This document shows positions 17,069 to 28,066 of a DNA stretch of 63,918 nucleotides, one piece after another. Position 1 is the stretch's first letter; each line of letters opens with the position of its first letter. Made by a program: the position numbers and the translations under genes. Source of the DNA: an uncultured bacterium (GTDB lineage Bacteria; Bacillota_I; Bacilli_A; RF39; UBA660); the NCBI GenBank assembly GCA_949296705.1, contig CASFOW010000035.1:1-63918 (forward strand), read 5' to 3'. The notes under the pieces are model-generated. The model did not search any database and was not told the origin of the DNA. It worked only from the letters and a program-made list of their open reading frames with translations.

Positions 17069-18796
17069 TTAATCTATACTCACTATATTTTCACCAAACA
17101 GCTTAATAGCCTCTTCTACACTGCTCGCACTCTCATCCGTATTATCTATTATTGAAGAAGGCTGAGATAACTGTTCACTTAATAAGGGAACTTCTTGATA
17201 CAGATAAGAAATTCCATTATTCTTTTTATCAACATATTCTTTCTTTTCTCTTTCCCAATCAGTGCTTGTAAGTAAAGCAATTCGAACTTTGTGTCCTAAA
17301 ATAATTCCAAATAACTCTTCGATTTTTGGTAATAATCGATATCCTCTATTAACCATAGATTCATAATCAAAAGTAATAATAATAGAATCTGAACTAGCAG
17401 CCCTTACTGTTCCATCAAAAATATAACAGGCAACCGCACCATAATAATTATCTAAAGCATAGTCATTTAACTTATCCCAATGATTCTTAAGTTCAAGGAG
17501 TTCACGCTTACTAGCTCCCGCAAAACAATTATTAATGATAACAGCATTAATTTTAAGATACTCTGTAAAATCATTATATATTTTATTCATATTATCCCCA
17601 TTATTATCTAATTTAAGTGTTCTCTCTACTTGTTTGGAAGGATTAGATAATTCAGTAGAAACTTTATTAAATGATGTTACAGATTTAATTTCTTTTCTTC
17701 TCTCAATTGGTTCATTTTCTTTACTCTTAACCTCTTTCGAAATAGATGCTGAGTGCGTGCTATAATGATAGATAAAAGAAAGAATTTTCATCTCAAAAAT
17801 CGTCTTCGTATTACTAGACTGTTTTACTTCATTTAACGTTTCATTCAACGATTCAGCAAAATCAAGTAAAAAATCAATATCAAATTCTATTTCTTTTGAT
17901 GAATAATAGTCAACAACTAAATCTCTACATAAAGTAAGTAAATCTTGATTAAAAATAATTAAGTCTTTACCTGCATCGTATATGGTGTCAATAAATAAAA
18001 TAACTTCAGAAATGTTTTGCTCGAAAATCATCGATAAAAATTTTTTCTTTTCAGTTTTAGAAACAATTCCATTTAGCATTTCAAAATCAGTTAAAGAAAC
18101 TTTAGAATCTGAAGAATAAGAAATAGCTTTATCTAACATTCCGATAGCATCTCTCATACCACCATCGACAAGTTCCGCAATTCGATTTAAAACCTCATCG
18201 TCAACTTGTACATTTTCTTGATCAGCAATATATCGAAGTCTTGAACTAATCTCTTTTTCAGTCAATCTTTGAAATTCGAAGCATTGGCACCTAGAAATTA
18301 CTGTAGTAGGAACTTTATGCAAATCAGTAGTAGCAAGAATGAAAATAATATGTTCAGGGGGTTCTTCCAACGTTTTTAACAATGCATTAAAAGCTCCAAT
18401 TGATAACATATGTACTTCGTCTATTATATATACTTTATACTTTAACTCCGAAGGAACTAAATTTATCTTGTTCTTTATTTCCCGAATCTCATCCACCCCA
18501 TTATTGGATGCAGCATCAATTTCAATGATATCTGAACACTCATTATTCATAATGGAAAGACAATTCTTACAAGTACCACATGCTTCTCCATTAACTGGAT
18601 TTAAGCAATTAACATCCTTAGCAAAAATTTTTGCCATCGTTGTTTTCCCTGTACCACGTGGACCAGAAAAAAGATACGCATGATTAATTTTATTATACTG
18701 AATAGCATTGCGAACAATTTTTACAACTGAACTCTGTCCAACAACATCTTCTAATCTAGAAGGTCTATATTTTCTGTATAATGCTTGATACGACAT
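17069..18796 (-). CDS. dnaX: DNA polymerase III tau/gamma subunit DnaX
   Basis: This is the ATPase of the clamp loader. Walker A is GPRGTGKTT (about residues 44-52); a zinc module follows (CLNP...CGTCKNC), then the DEVHMLS Walker B box, the EEPPEHIIF sensor and SRCQCFEF. The linker after about residue 360 is poorly conserved. At 575 aa it is a tau-length product; I did not find a clear slippage site for a gamma form. The start has AGGAGGTGAG upstream, and an extended -10 (TGG-TATAAT, 18821-18826) precedes it. Confidence 0.96.
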   Translation of the reverse strand: MSYQALYRKYRPSRLEDVVGQSSVVKIVRNAIQYNKINHAYLFSGPRGTGKTTMAKIFAKDVNCLNPVNGEACGTCKNCLSIMNNECSDIIEIDAASNNGVDEIREIKNKINLVPSELKYKVYIIDEVHMLSIGAFNALLKTLEEPPEHIIFILATTDLHKVPTTVISRCQCFEFQRLTEKEISSRLRYIADQENVQVDDEVLNRIAELVDGGMRDAIGMLDKAISYSSDSKVSLTDFEMLNGIVSKTEKKKFLSMIFEQNISEVILFIDTIYDAGKDLIIFNQDLLTLCRDLVVDYYSSKEIEFDIDFLLDFAESLNETLNEVKQSSNTKTIFEMKILSFIYHYSTHSASISKEVKSKENEPIERRKEIKSVTSFNKVSTELSNPSKQVERTLKLDNNGDNMNKIYNDFTEYLKINAVIINNCFAGASKRELLELKNHWDKLNDYALDNYYGAVACYIFDGTVRAASSDSIIITFDYESMVNRGYRLLPKIEELFGIILGHKVRIALLTSTDWEREKKEYVDKKNNGISYLYQEVPLLSEQLSQPSSIIDNTDESASSVEEAIKLFGENIVSID

Positions 18797-18820
18797 AACT
18801 CACCTCCTATAACTATACTA

Positions 18821-18829
18821 ATTATACCA
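18821..18829 (-). promoter_or_regulatory. Extended -10 promoter of the dnaX operon
   Basis: TGGTATAAT on the minus strand lies about 25 bases upstream of the dnaX start. No convincing -35 is present. Confidence 0.5.
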
Positions 18830-18852
18830 TAAAATAAGTTAGAAATACGTAA

Positions 18853-19299
18853 TTAAGAACGTTTTTCACGAAAAAAATCTTTTACTATATTTGAGGCTTC
18901 TTTCTCTAGAATACCACCAATAAGTTCAACTGTATTTCCATACGACTTTGTTGCAAATATTCTTTCAACCAATTCAACATCATTTGTATTAGCAACTGTC
19001 CCATAAATAACTTTTACTATTCTAGACTGAGCAATAGCACTAGCACACATTGGACATGGTAACATAGTTACATACAAAGTGCAATCAATCAAGCGCCAAT
19101 TTTCTAATTTTTTAGAAGCTTCCATAATACAACAAATTTCGGCATGAAAAATTGCACAATTTTTCGAATCTTTCTGATTATGAGAAGAAGCAATCACTTG
19201 ATTATCCTTAACTAAAACAGCTCCTACAGGTACTTCACCATTCTGATAAGCTATTTTAGCTTCTTTCAAAGCTAAAGTCATAAATTCTATATCATTCAT
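18853..19299 (-). CDS. tadA: tRNA-specific adenosine deaminase TadA
   Basis: TadA converts A34 to inosine in the anticodon of tRNA-Arg(ACG). The zinc-deaminase motifs are HAEI (catalytic Glu) and PCPMCASAI. I start at MNDIEFM, which is preceded by GGGAGAA, giving a normal 148 residues. A longer in-frame reading from 19380 would translate straight through the SRP RNA gene and is rejected. As in Bacillus, it is encoded near the small SRP RNA and dnaX. Confidence 0.93.
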   Translation of the reverse strand: MNDIEFMTLALKEAKIAYQNGEVPVGAVLVKDNQVIASSHNQKDSKNCAIFHAEICCIMEASKKLENWRLIDCTLYVTMLPCPMCASAIAQSRIVKVIYGTVANTNDVELVERIFATKSYGNTVELIGGILEKEASNIVKDFFREKRS

Positions 19300-19311
19300 A
19301 TATATTCTCCC

Positions 19312-19394
19312 AAAAAAAAGTGCACATAAATATAAAATGTTAAGGCTGCTATCTTCCGATCCTGACCTGGTTCCATCCATATTTATTGCACATC
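19312..19394 (-). ncRNA. ffs: Signal recognition particle RNA (small, 4.5S-like)
   Basis: The minus strand contains the universally conserved SRP domain IV core, ACCAGGTCAGGATCGGAAG then ATAGCAGCC. The flanks GTGCAATAAATAT (from 19391) and ATATTTATGTGCAC (to 19320) pair to close the hairpin, and eight T residues follow. At about 80 nt this is the short bacterial form without the Alu domain, unlike the long Bacillus scRNA. It binds Ffh for co-translational membrane targeting. It lies between the parS-NBS block and tadA, the usual tadA-dnaX neighbourhood. Confidence 0.93.
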
Positions 19395-19397
19395 AAT

Positions 19398-19426
19398 ATT
19401 TTAATATATTTTATCCACAATTTCAA
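19398..19426 (-). promoter_or_regulatory. SRP RNA promoter containing a DnaA box
   Basis: On the minus strand TTGAAA (19421-19426), a 17-base spacer and TAAAAT (19398-19403) place the start at about 19391, the 5' end of the RNA hairpin. The spacer contains a perfect DnaA box (TTATCCACA on plus, 19411-19419), so DnaA binding could affect this promoter. Confidence 0.65.
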
Positions 19427-19463
19427 TAAAAATACAAAATTTTCTATTATTTTTTTATCCACA
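19411..19463 (+). promoter_or_regulatory. Two perfect DnaA boxes left of the parS-NBS array
   Basis: TTATCCACA occurs at 19411-19419 and 19455-19463, both in the same orientation and 44 bases apart. A third copy is at 20692-20700 on the other side of the array. These are exact matches to the DnaA consensus, outside oriC but within 11 kb of it. Confidence 0.7.
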
Positions 19464-19475
19464 ATTTAATTAGAA

Positions 19476-19520
19476 TGTTTCACGTGAAACATTGGGTATA
19501 AAATTATTTCCCGGGAAATA
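19476..19520. promoter_or_regulatory. parS-NBS box 1
   Basis: Perfect parS TGTTTCACGTGAAACA (19476-19491) and perfect NBS TATTTCCCGGGAAATA (19505-19520), joined by TTGGGTATAAAAT. Followed by a type A spacer. Confidence 0.9.
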
Positions 19521-19673
19521 ATTTATATCTATTTAATCAATAAACATCTCTAAATGTAGTCACAATTATATTCTTTTAAACTTTATGCAATAGATCAACA
19601 TTTATCTATAAATATTAATCATCTATAAAGCATTATTAAAAAGGAATAAAGAAAGTTAACATTAATTTTTCAA

Positions 19674-19718
19674 TGTTTCACGTGAAACATTGGGTATAAA
19701 ATTATTTCCCGGGAAATA
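19674..19718. promoter_or_regulatory. parS-NBS box 2
   Basis: Perfect parS (19674-19689) and perfect NBS (19703-19718), with the same GGGTATAAAA linker as box 1. Followed by a type B spacer. Confidence 0.9.
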
Positions 19719-19894
19719 ATTTTGTGAAATATATCAAAGTACAAACAAATAATTTGAATACTTAAACAAAGAATTTAGGCTAATTATACAATCTTTTGGT
19801 ATTAATAGAACCAAATGTATTATCTGTAAGAACATAAGCTAATACAAATTTAAATATTTCAAAAAATTAAACACAAATAAATAACATTTTTCAA

Positions 19895-19939
19895 TGTTTC
19901 ACGTGAAACATTGTGCATAAAATTATTTCCCGGGAAATA
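19895..19939. promoter_or_regulatory. parS-NBS box 3
   Basis: Perfect parS (19895-19910) and perfect NBS (19924-19939) with a GTGCATAAAA linker. Followed by a type A spacer. Confidence 0.9.
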
Positions 19940-20103
19940 ATTTATAGCTATTTTATTCAATAGATATCTTTAAATTCAGTCACAATTATATTCCTTTAAA
20001 CTTTATACGATAGATTAACATATATCTATAAAGTAAATAACATATTAATCATCCATAGACTTTCTTAAAAAGAAAATAAAGAAAGTCAATAATGGTTTTT
20101 CAA

Positions 20104-20148
20104 TGTTTCACGAGAAACATTGTGTACAAAATTATATACCGGGAAATA
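20104..20148. promoter_or_regulatory. parS-NBS box 4, degenerate
   Basis: parS at 20104-20119 has one change (CACGAG for CACGTG), and NBS at 20133-20148 has two changes in its left half (TATATACC). The spacing is unchanged. This is the only box with both sites altered. Confidence 0.8.
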
Positions 20149-20301
20149 ATTAATAGCCATTTTATTAAATAGATATCTATAATTCAGTCACAATTATATT
20201 CTTTTAAACTTTATACGATAGTTCAACATTTATCTATAAATATTATTCATCTATAAGACATTATTAAAAAGGAATAAAGAAAATCAAGAATAATTTTTCA
20301 A

Positions 20302-20346
20302 TGTTTCACGTGGAACATTGGGTATAAAATTATTTCCCGGGAAATA
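20302..20346. promoter_or_regulatory. parS-NBS box 5
   Basis: parS at 20302-20317 has one change (GGAACA for GAAACA); NBS at 20331-20346 is perfect. The linker GGGTATAAAA matches boxes 1 and 2. Followed by the second type B spacer. Confidence 0.85.
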
Positions 20347-20524
20347 ATTTTGTGAAATAAATCAAAGTACAAACAGATAATTTGAATACTTAAACAAAGA
20401 ATTTAGGCTAATTATACAATCTTTTGGTATTAATAGAGCCAAAAGTATTATCTATAAGAACATAACTAATACAAATTTAAATATTTTAGAAAAAAATTAA
20501 ACATAAATAAATATACTTTTTCAA

Positions 20525-20569
20525 TGTTTCACGTGAAACATTGTGCACAAAATTATTTCCCGGGAAATA
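20525..20569. promoter_or_regulatory. parS-NBS box 6
   Basis: Perfect parS (20525-20540) and perfect NBS (20554-20569) with a GTGCACAAAA linker. Followed by a partial type A spacer. Confidence 0.9.
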
Positions 20570-20691
20570 ATTTATATCCATTTAATCAATAAACATCTTT
20601 AAATTCAGCACAATTAAATTCCTTTAAACTTTATGCGATAGATCAACAATTATCTATAAAATAAGTAATAGTTATCAATACAAATAAAGTT

Positions 20692-20700
20692 TTATCCACA
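20692..20700 (+). promoter_or_regulatory. DnaA box right of the array
   Basis: A perfect TTATCCACA directly abuts the A-run of the gyrA terminator, mirroring the two boxes on the left of the array. Confidence 0.6.
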
Positions 20701-20729
20701 AAAAAACATAGATCAATTATGACCTATGT
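20699..20729 (-). terminator. Terminator of recF-gyrB-gyrA
   Basis: On the minus strand ACATAGGTCA, TAAT and TGATCTATGT form a ten-pair stem (one G-T) followed by six T residues. Its upstream arm shares three bases with the seventh parS. Confidence 0.8.
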
Positions 20730-20742
20730 TTCACGTGAAACA
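20727..20742. promoter_or_regulatory. Solitary parS next to the gyrA stop
   Basis: A perfect TGTTTCACGTGAAACA with no NBS partner lies eight bases from the gyrA stop codon and overlaps the base of the gyrA terminator hairpin. Confidence 0.88.
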
Positions 20743-20750
20743 TTAAAATT

Positions 20751-23195
20751 TTATTCCACATTTTCTACTTCTTCCACTTCCGATTCAGGGGCACTATCAA
20801 TTACGGATACAGTCGCGACTCGCTGATCCTCCTTCAAATGAATTAATCTCACTCCTTGTGTAGCTCGTTTAAGTGTAGAAATCTGATCCATTGGCATCCT
20901 CATGATTATACCGTTGTCAGTAATAATAATTAAATCATCAGCATCTGTAACAGCTTTCAAAGAAACCATATTTCCATTCTTTTCAGTTATATGCAAAGCC
21001 ATAACTCCCTTGCTACCACGATGAGTTAATCGATATTCATCAACCTCAGTTTTCTTACCATAACCATTAACAGTAACAACTAAAATCTTTTGAGAATTAT
21101 CCACAACTTCGCCACCAACAGTAATCGCACCATCTAATTCCATTCCTTTAACACCAGAAGCAGTTCTTCCCATTACCCGAATTTCTTTTTCACTAAATCT
21201 AACCATACGTCCGTTCGATGCACCTATCAATACTTCGTTCTCACCTGTCGTTTTACGAACTGAAATTAATTCGTCATCTTCTTTTAACGTTATAGCCAGC
21301 TTACCACTTGATCTAATATTATCAAATTCAGATAAATTCGTCCTTTTTACCAATCCATTCTTAGTAATAAACAACAAATAATTAAACGAATGTTCGCTAG
21401 CTTCCAGAGTAACAACAGAACTTATATATTCTTCTTTCTCAAGAGGAAGTAAATTAATAATCGGTAATCCCTTGCTCTGACGACTGTATTCAGGAATTTC
21501 ATAACCTTTCATCCGATATACTTTGCCCTTATTCGTAAAGAATAAAATATAATCATGAGTACTCATATTGATCATCTTTTCTACAAAATCCTCTTCATTA
21601 GTTGTCATACCTTTTATTCCTACACCACCGCGATTTTGTGTACGATAAGCATCAACTGGCATACGTTTAATGTATCCTTTATTCGTTAAAGTAATCAAAG
21701 TCTGTTCTACCGGAATTAAAGACTCATCTTCAATATATTCAATAGCAGTCATATCAATTGTTGTTCTACGTTCATCAGCATATTTATCTTTAATTTCCAA
21801 TAATTCGTTCTTAATAACTTCCAAAATCTTTTCGTCACTACTCAAAATTAACCTTAGCTCCCCTATCAACTTTAATAAGTCAGCCAATTCATTTTCAATT
21901 TTTTCTCGCTCTAATCCAGTTAACCTTCTTAATTTCATCTCTAAAATCGCATTAGCTTGAACCTCTGATAAACCAAATTTCGACATTAAACCAGACCGAG
22001 CTTCATCATCAGAATTAGCTGCTTTAATTAGCTGAATAATTTCATCAATATTATCAAGAGCTATCTTCAACCCTTCTAAAATATGAACACGTTTCTCTGC
22101 ATTTTCCAAATCAAAACGAGTTCTACGAATAATTACTTCGCGTTGAAAATCAATATATTTAGCGATAATATCCTTTAATCCTAATGTTTTAGGAACACCT
22201 TGATCAAGCATAAGGAAAATAATACCATAACTAACTTGGAGACTAGTATGCTTATACAATTTATTCAAAACAACCTGGGCATTAGCATCCTTCTTCAAGG
22301 TAATCGTAATCTTAATGCCATCTTTTAAATCTGAATGATAATCTGAAATTCCCTCAATTGTCTTATTATGAACAAGTTCAGCAACTTTATTTTTTAAATC
22401 TAAAGTATTAATTCCATAAGGTACTTCTTCAATAATAATATAGTGTTTGCCATTCTTTTCCTCAATATGAGCCTTACTGCGTATAGTAATAGAGCCTCTA
22501 CCTGTTTCATATGCTTTTCTAATACCACTATTTCCTAAAATAGTAGCACCAGTAGGAAAATCAGGTCCTTTTACATACTGCATTAATTCATTTAACTCAA
22601 TGTCTGGATTATCAATATAAGCAACACAACCATCAATAACTTCACCCAAATTATGAGGCGGGATATTTGTAGCCATCCCAACAGCAATACCTGTAGTACC
22701 ATTTACTAAAATATTAGGAAATCTAGAAGGTAAAACAACGGGCTCCTTTGTAGATTCATCAAAGTTTGGAATAAAATCAACCGTATTTTTATTGATATTT
22801 CTAAGTAACTCCAAAGAAATCTTCGAAAGTCTAGATTCTGTGTATCGCATAGCAGCAGCGCCATAACCTTCAATATTTCCGAAGTTACCATGACCATCTA
22901 TCAACATGTAACGATAAGAAAAATCTTGAGCCATTCTTACCATAGCTTCATAAATAGAAGAATCACCGTGTGGGTGATAATTACCCATAACTTCACCGAC
23001 AGTTTTCGCACTTTTTTTATGAGGCTTATCTGGCGTATAACCAGACTCATACATAGAATATAAAATTCGACGATGAACAGGTTTTAAACCGTCACGAAGA
23101 TCAGGAATAGCACGTGCAGTTATAACACTCATCGAATAATCCAAAAAAGAATCTTGTACTTCTTTTACAATATTATTGTGTTCTAATCTATCCAT
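20751..23195 (-). CDS. gyrA: DNA gyrase subunit A
   Basis: GyrA is the breakage-reunion subunit of gyrase, which introduces negative supercoils. The catalytic Tyr is residue 118 in AMRYTESR. The quinolone-determining region reads [12 protein letters not shown] with Ser79 at the usual resistance position, i.e. the wild-type-like residue. C-terminal beta-pinwheel blades include a GyrA box ([10 protein letters not shown]). Length (814 aa) is normal. It follows gyrB by 12 bases with GGAGG upstream, in a recF-gyrB-gyrA operon ending at the terminator beside the parS-NBS block. Confidence 0.98.
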   Translation of the reverse strand: MDRLEHNNIVKEVQDSFLDYSMSVITARAIPDLRDGLKPVHRRILYSMYESGYTPDKPHKKSAKTVGEVMGNYHPHGDSSIYEAMVRMAQDFSYRYMLIDGHGNFGNIEGYGAAAMRYTESRLSKISLELLRNINKNTVDFIPNFDESTKEPVVLPSRFPNILVNGTTGIAVGMATNIPPHNLGEVIDGCVAYIDNPDIELNELMQYVKGPDFPTGATILGNSGIRKAYETGRGSITIRSKAHIEEKNGKHYIIIEEVPYGINTLDLKNKVAELVHNKTIEGISDYHSDLKDGIKITITLKKDANAQVVLNKLYKHTSLQVSYGIIFLMLDQGVPKTLGLKDIIAKYIDFQREVIIRRTRFDLENAEKRVHILEGLKIALDNIDEIIQLIKAANSDDEARSGLMSKFGLSEVQANAILEMKLRRLTGLEREKIENELADLLKLIGELRLILSSDEKILEVIKNELLEIKDKYADERRTTIDMTAIEYIEDESLIPVEQTLITLTNKGYIKRMPVDAYRTQNRGGVGIKGMTTNEEDFVEKMINMSTHDYILFFTNKGKVYRMKGYEIPEYSRQSKGLPIINLLPLEKEEYISSVVTLEASEHSFNYLLFITKNGLVKRTNLSEFDNIRSSGKLAITLKEDDELISVRKTTGENEVLIGASNGRMVRFSEKEIRVMGRTASGVKGMELDGAITVGGEVVDNSQKILVVTVNGYGKKTEVDEYRLTHRGSKGVMALHITEKNGNMVSLKAVTDADDLIIITDNGIIMRMPMDQISTLKRATQGVRLIHLKEDQRVATVSVIDSAPESEVEEVENVE

Positions 23196-23207
23196 TTAAT
23201 AAACCTC

Positions 23208-26262
<3,055 letters not shown>

Positions 26263-26329
26263 AAATTACACCCTAAAATCATCGATAATCACCTTTTTTC
26301 AAAACTAGTACTCCCATACTTGCATATAC

Positions 26330-26338
26330 ATTATACCA
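26330..26338 (-). promoter_or_regulatory. Extended -10 promoter of recF-gyrB-gyrA
   Basis: TGGTATAAT on the minus strand lies in the gap between comK and recF, about 68 bases upstream of the recF start. The -35 region is poor. Confidence 0.5.
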
Positions 26339-26360
26339 CGAGTAATCGACTAAAACTACA

Positions 26361-26390
26361 AAAAAAAGGAAAAAGCCTTAACTTTTTTCC
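26361..26390 (-). terminator. Terminator of comK
   Basis: On the minus strand GGAAAAA, a nine-base loop and TTTTTCC are followed by eight T residues. It overlaps the comK stop codon. Confidence 0.7.
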
Positions 26391-26830
26391 ACTTTTCTAG
26401 AATCTAATAAACACTGTAAACGACTTGCTCGTAAGATTTGATTTTCTAAAGAAAGTTTAGAGATAGGAATCATTAGTTCTTTACCATTTTTAAAAATAAC
26501 TTTTGTTCCCTTAGAATCTCCTAGTACTCGTTCAATAGAATGCAATGAAAGCCAAATACAATCATATGAACTAGGCGATGTAGTTGGAAAAAAGATGATC
26601 CCTCTTGTTTCTTCCACAATAATTGGTAACTTATAATTAAAGCCTAACATCCTTTTGCTTCCTTCTGCTCTACCTTGATAACTACTTCCAAAATAACAAC
26701 AACTATAATCCATTACCTCATAAGCATTTTCTTCTAAAATACTATCCATCTGATATTCCATAATTTTTGTTTTATTTGGTTCTATCCCAATAACTGCCAT
26801 TGTCTCATTATTTACCTCATATTTATTCAT
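26378..26830 (-). CDS. comK: ComK-like competence transcription factor
   Basis: The 150-residue protein aligns by eye with Bacillus ComK over most of its length: YEVNNETMAV at the start, YSCCYFGSSYQGR, KLPIIVEE, FFPTTSP, TKVIFKNGKELMIPIS and LENQILRA. ComK binds AT-rich K-boxes and switches on the DNA-uptake machinery. It lacks the C-terminal tail that contributes to Bacillus ComK regulation and degradation. The start follows GGGGGAAG. It lies between dnaN and recF, where Bacillus has yaaA, an unusual location. The A/T-box preference is family knowledge; its targets are unknown here. Confidence 0.82.
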   Translation of the reverse strand: MNKYEVNNETMAVIGIEPNKTKIMEYQMDSILEENAYEVMDYSCCYFGSSYQGRAEGSKRMLGFNYKLPIIVEETRGIIFFPTTSPSSYDCIWLSLHSIERVLGDSKGTKVIFKNGKELMIPISKLSLENQILRASRLQCLLDSRKVEKS

Positions 26831-26904
26831 AAATCTTCCCCCTATCACTTGTCCATCAACCGATGAATGTCCACTACTTTAACAGCTTGGATGGGCGAAA
26901 AAAG

Positions 26905-26940
26905 TCGAAAAAAAGAAAAATAGCTAAAAAAACTATTTTC
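26905..26940 (-). terminator. Terminator of dnaN
   Basis: On the minus strand GAAAATAG and CTATTTTTC form the stem, followed by seven T residues, just past the dnaN stop. Confidence 0.7.
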
Positions 26941-26944
26941 TTTT

Positions 26945-28066
26945 CTAATAAGTACGAATTGGTAATACTAATTGTACTAATCCTTCATCTTTAGAAGATT
27001 TCAAAATAATTGGTTTAATTTCCCCTACAAAGGAAATTTCTACTTCATCATCTTCAAATGACTTTAAAGCATCCATCATATATTTAGCAACAAAAGAAAT
27101 TTTCAAGTTTTCTTCATTGTTCTTTTCAATAAACATTTTTTCCTCTACTCTACCAATTTCAGCACTACTACTTTTTACAAACAATTTATTTCCATCAATT
27201 TCAAACGTAACAATATTTTTCTCTTTATCACTTGTTAAAATACTAGCACGATCAATTACATTATATAAATCATTTATTCTAGTTTTAATAGATAATAAGA
27301 ATTCATCAGGTAATAAATTAGCTGTATTTGGATAAGTACCACTAATTAGCCGAGATTGAAATAATAGATTCTGATATTGAATTAATATTTTATTACTAAA
27401 TACATGTAATGAAATATTTTCTTCACTATCATCCATAATTTTAATGAACTCTAATAAATTTTTACTAGGAATAACAATATTATAGTTTTCTTCTACTACA
27501 TCGTTTAATGGAATTACTTTTCTAGCTAAACGATAAGAATCTGTAGAATTACATTCTAATAAATTACCCATAATTTTAAAATTGATACCTGTTAAAATTG
27601 GTCTAGATTCATCATTGCTAGAGGCAAAAGAAGTTTGATTAATAATACTTGCAAATACTTTAGAAGAAATAAGAATAGGATTTTTACTCTTTTCTAAATT
27701 AATATTAGGATACTCATTTTTACTAATTCCATTTAAATTAAATTCACTATTCTCTGTATAAATAATAATCTTTAATTCATCGACTACCTCAATATTAATA
27801 TACTCATCAGGTAATTTTCTTACAATATCTAATATATATTTACCTTGAATAATAATACTTCCTGTTGATTCAATTACCATATCATCATTTTTCTCTAAAA
27901 ATACTTGAATAGTAATATCATTATCACTAGCTGTTAAAGTTAATCCCTTGTCTTCTAGTTCAAATTTAATACCTGCTAAAACAGGGACTAAATTTTTGGT
28001 AGATATTGCTTTAGACACTTTACTTAGTCCATCCAATAATAGTTCTTTTTTGATTTTTAATTTCAT
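26945..28066 (-). CDS. dnaN: DNA polymerase III beta sliding clamp
   Basis: The ring-shaped processivity factor with three clamp domains. The C-terminus ends in VQLVLPIRTY, matching the conserved clamp tail (MPVR/L-type). Length (373 aa) is normal. It follows dnaA, separated by a 141-base gap that contains part of oriC. Confidence 0.97.
   Translation of the reverse strand: MKLKIKKELLLDGLSKVSKAISTKNLVPVLAGIKFELEDKGLTLTASDNDITIQVFLEKNDDMVIESTGSIIIQGKYILDIVRKLPDEYINIEVVDELKIIIYTENSEFNLNGISKNEYPNINLEKSKNPILISSKVFASIINQTSFASSNDESRPILTGINFKIMGNLLECNSTDSYRLARKVIPLNDVVEENYNIVIPSKNLLEFIKIMDDSEENISLHVFSNKILIQYQNLLFQSRLISGTYPNTANLLPDEFLLSIKTRINDLYNVIDRASILTSDKEKNIVTFEIDGNKLFVKSSSAEIGRVEEKMFIEKNNEENLKISFVAKYMMDALKSFEDDEVEISFVGEIKPIILKSSKDEGLVQLVLPIRTY

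Larger units (their letters stand above)
19476..20103. repeat. 628 bp repeat unit 1 (boxes 1-3, spacers A-B-A)
   Basis: The first direct repeat holds three boxes at intervals of 198, 221 and 209 bases. Type A spacers share a segment like CACAATTATATTC with TTTAAACTTTAT; the type B spacer shares AATTTAGGCTAATTATACAA and TTTTGGTATTAATAG. All sites in this copy are perfect. Confidence 0.85.
20104..20660. repeat. 628 bp repeat unit 2 (boxes 4-6), right end truncated
   Basis: The second direct repeat reproduces the A-B-A order with intervals of 198 and 223 bases. Its last A spacer is recognisable only to about 20660. The B spacers of the two units (19719-19890 and 20347-20520) differ at only a handful of positions. 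The first two boxes of this copy carry point changes, so it is decaying or under weaker constraint than unit 1. Confidence 0.85.
19474..20742. other. Compound parS-NBS array (centromere-like block)
   Basis: This gene-free block between SRP RNA and gyrA carries six boxes, each made of a ParB site (parS) followed by a Noc site (NBS), plus one solitary parS. The parS starts are 19476, 19674, 19895, 20104, 20302, 20525 and 20727; the NBS starts are 19505, 19703, 19924, 20133, 20331 and 20554. Every parS-NBS pair has the same 29 bp centre-to-centre distance and the same order. Five parS and five NBS are perfect. The block encodes no protein. ParB (Spo0J) and Noc are both encoded 18-20 kb away on the other arm. 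A role as loading platform for both CTP-dependent clamps is inferred. Confidence 0.9.

Noticed and set aside
18651-18660. CACGTG core within dnaX as a parS
   Set aside because: Flanks do not match TGTTT/AAACA; similarly for CACGTG in gyrA (23111) and near 37830 in noc.
19300-19380. N-terminal extension of TadA
   Set aside because: The added 27 codons translate the conserved SRP RNA core and its terminator; a ribosome site sits directly ahead of the internal MNDIEF start.
19476-20742. CRISPR array
   Set aside because: Repeats are palindromic parS/NBS boxes, spacers are about 150-175 bases and fall into two recurring types, and no cas genes are present.
21097-21105. DnaA box TTATCCACA inside gyrA
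   Set aside because: Lies in coding sequence as a single copy; likely codon-driven. The same holds for 54097-54105 in ung.
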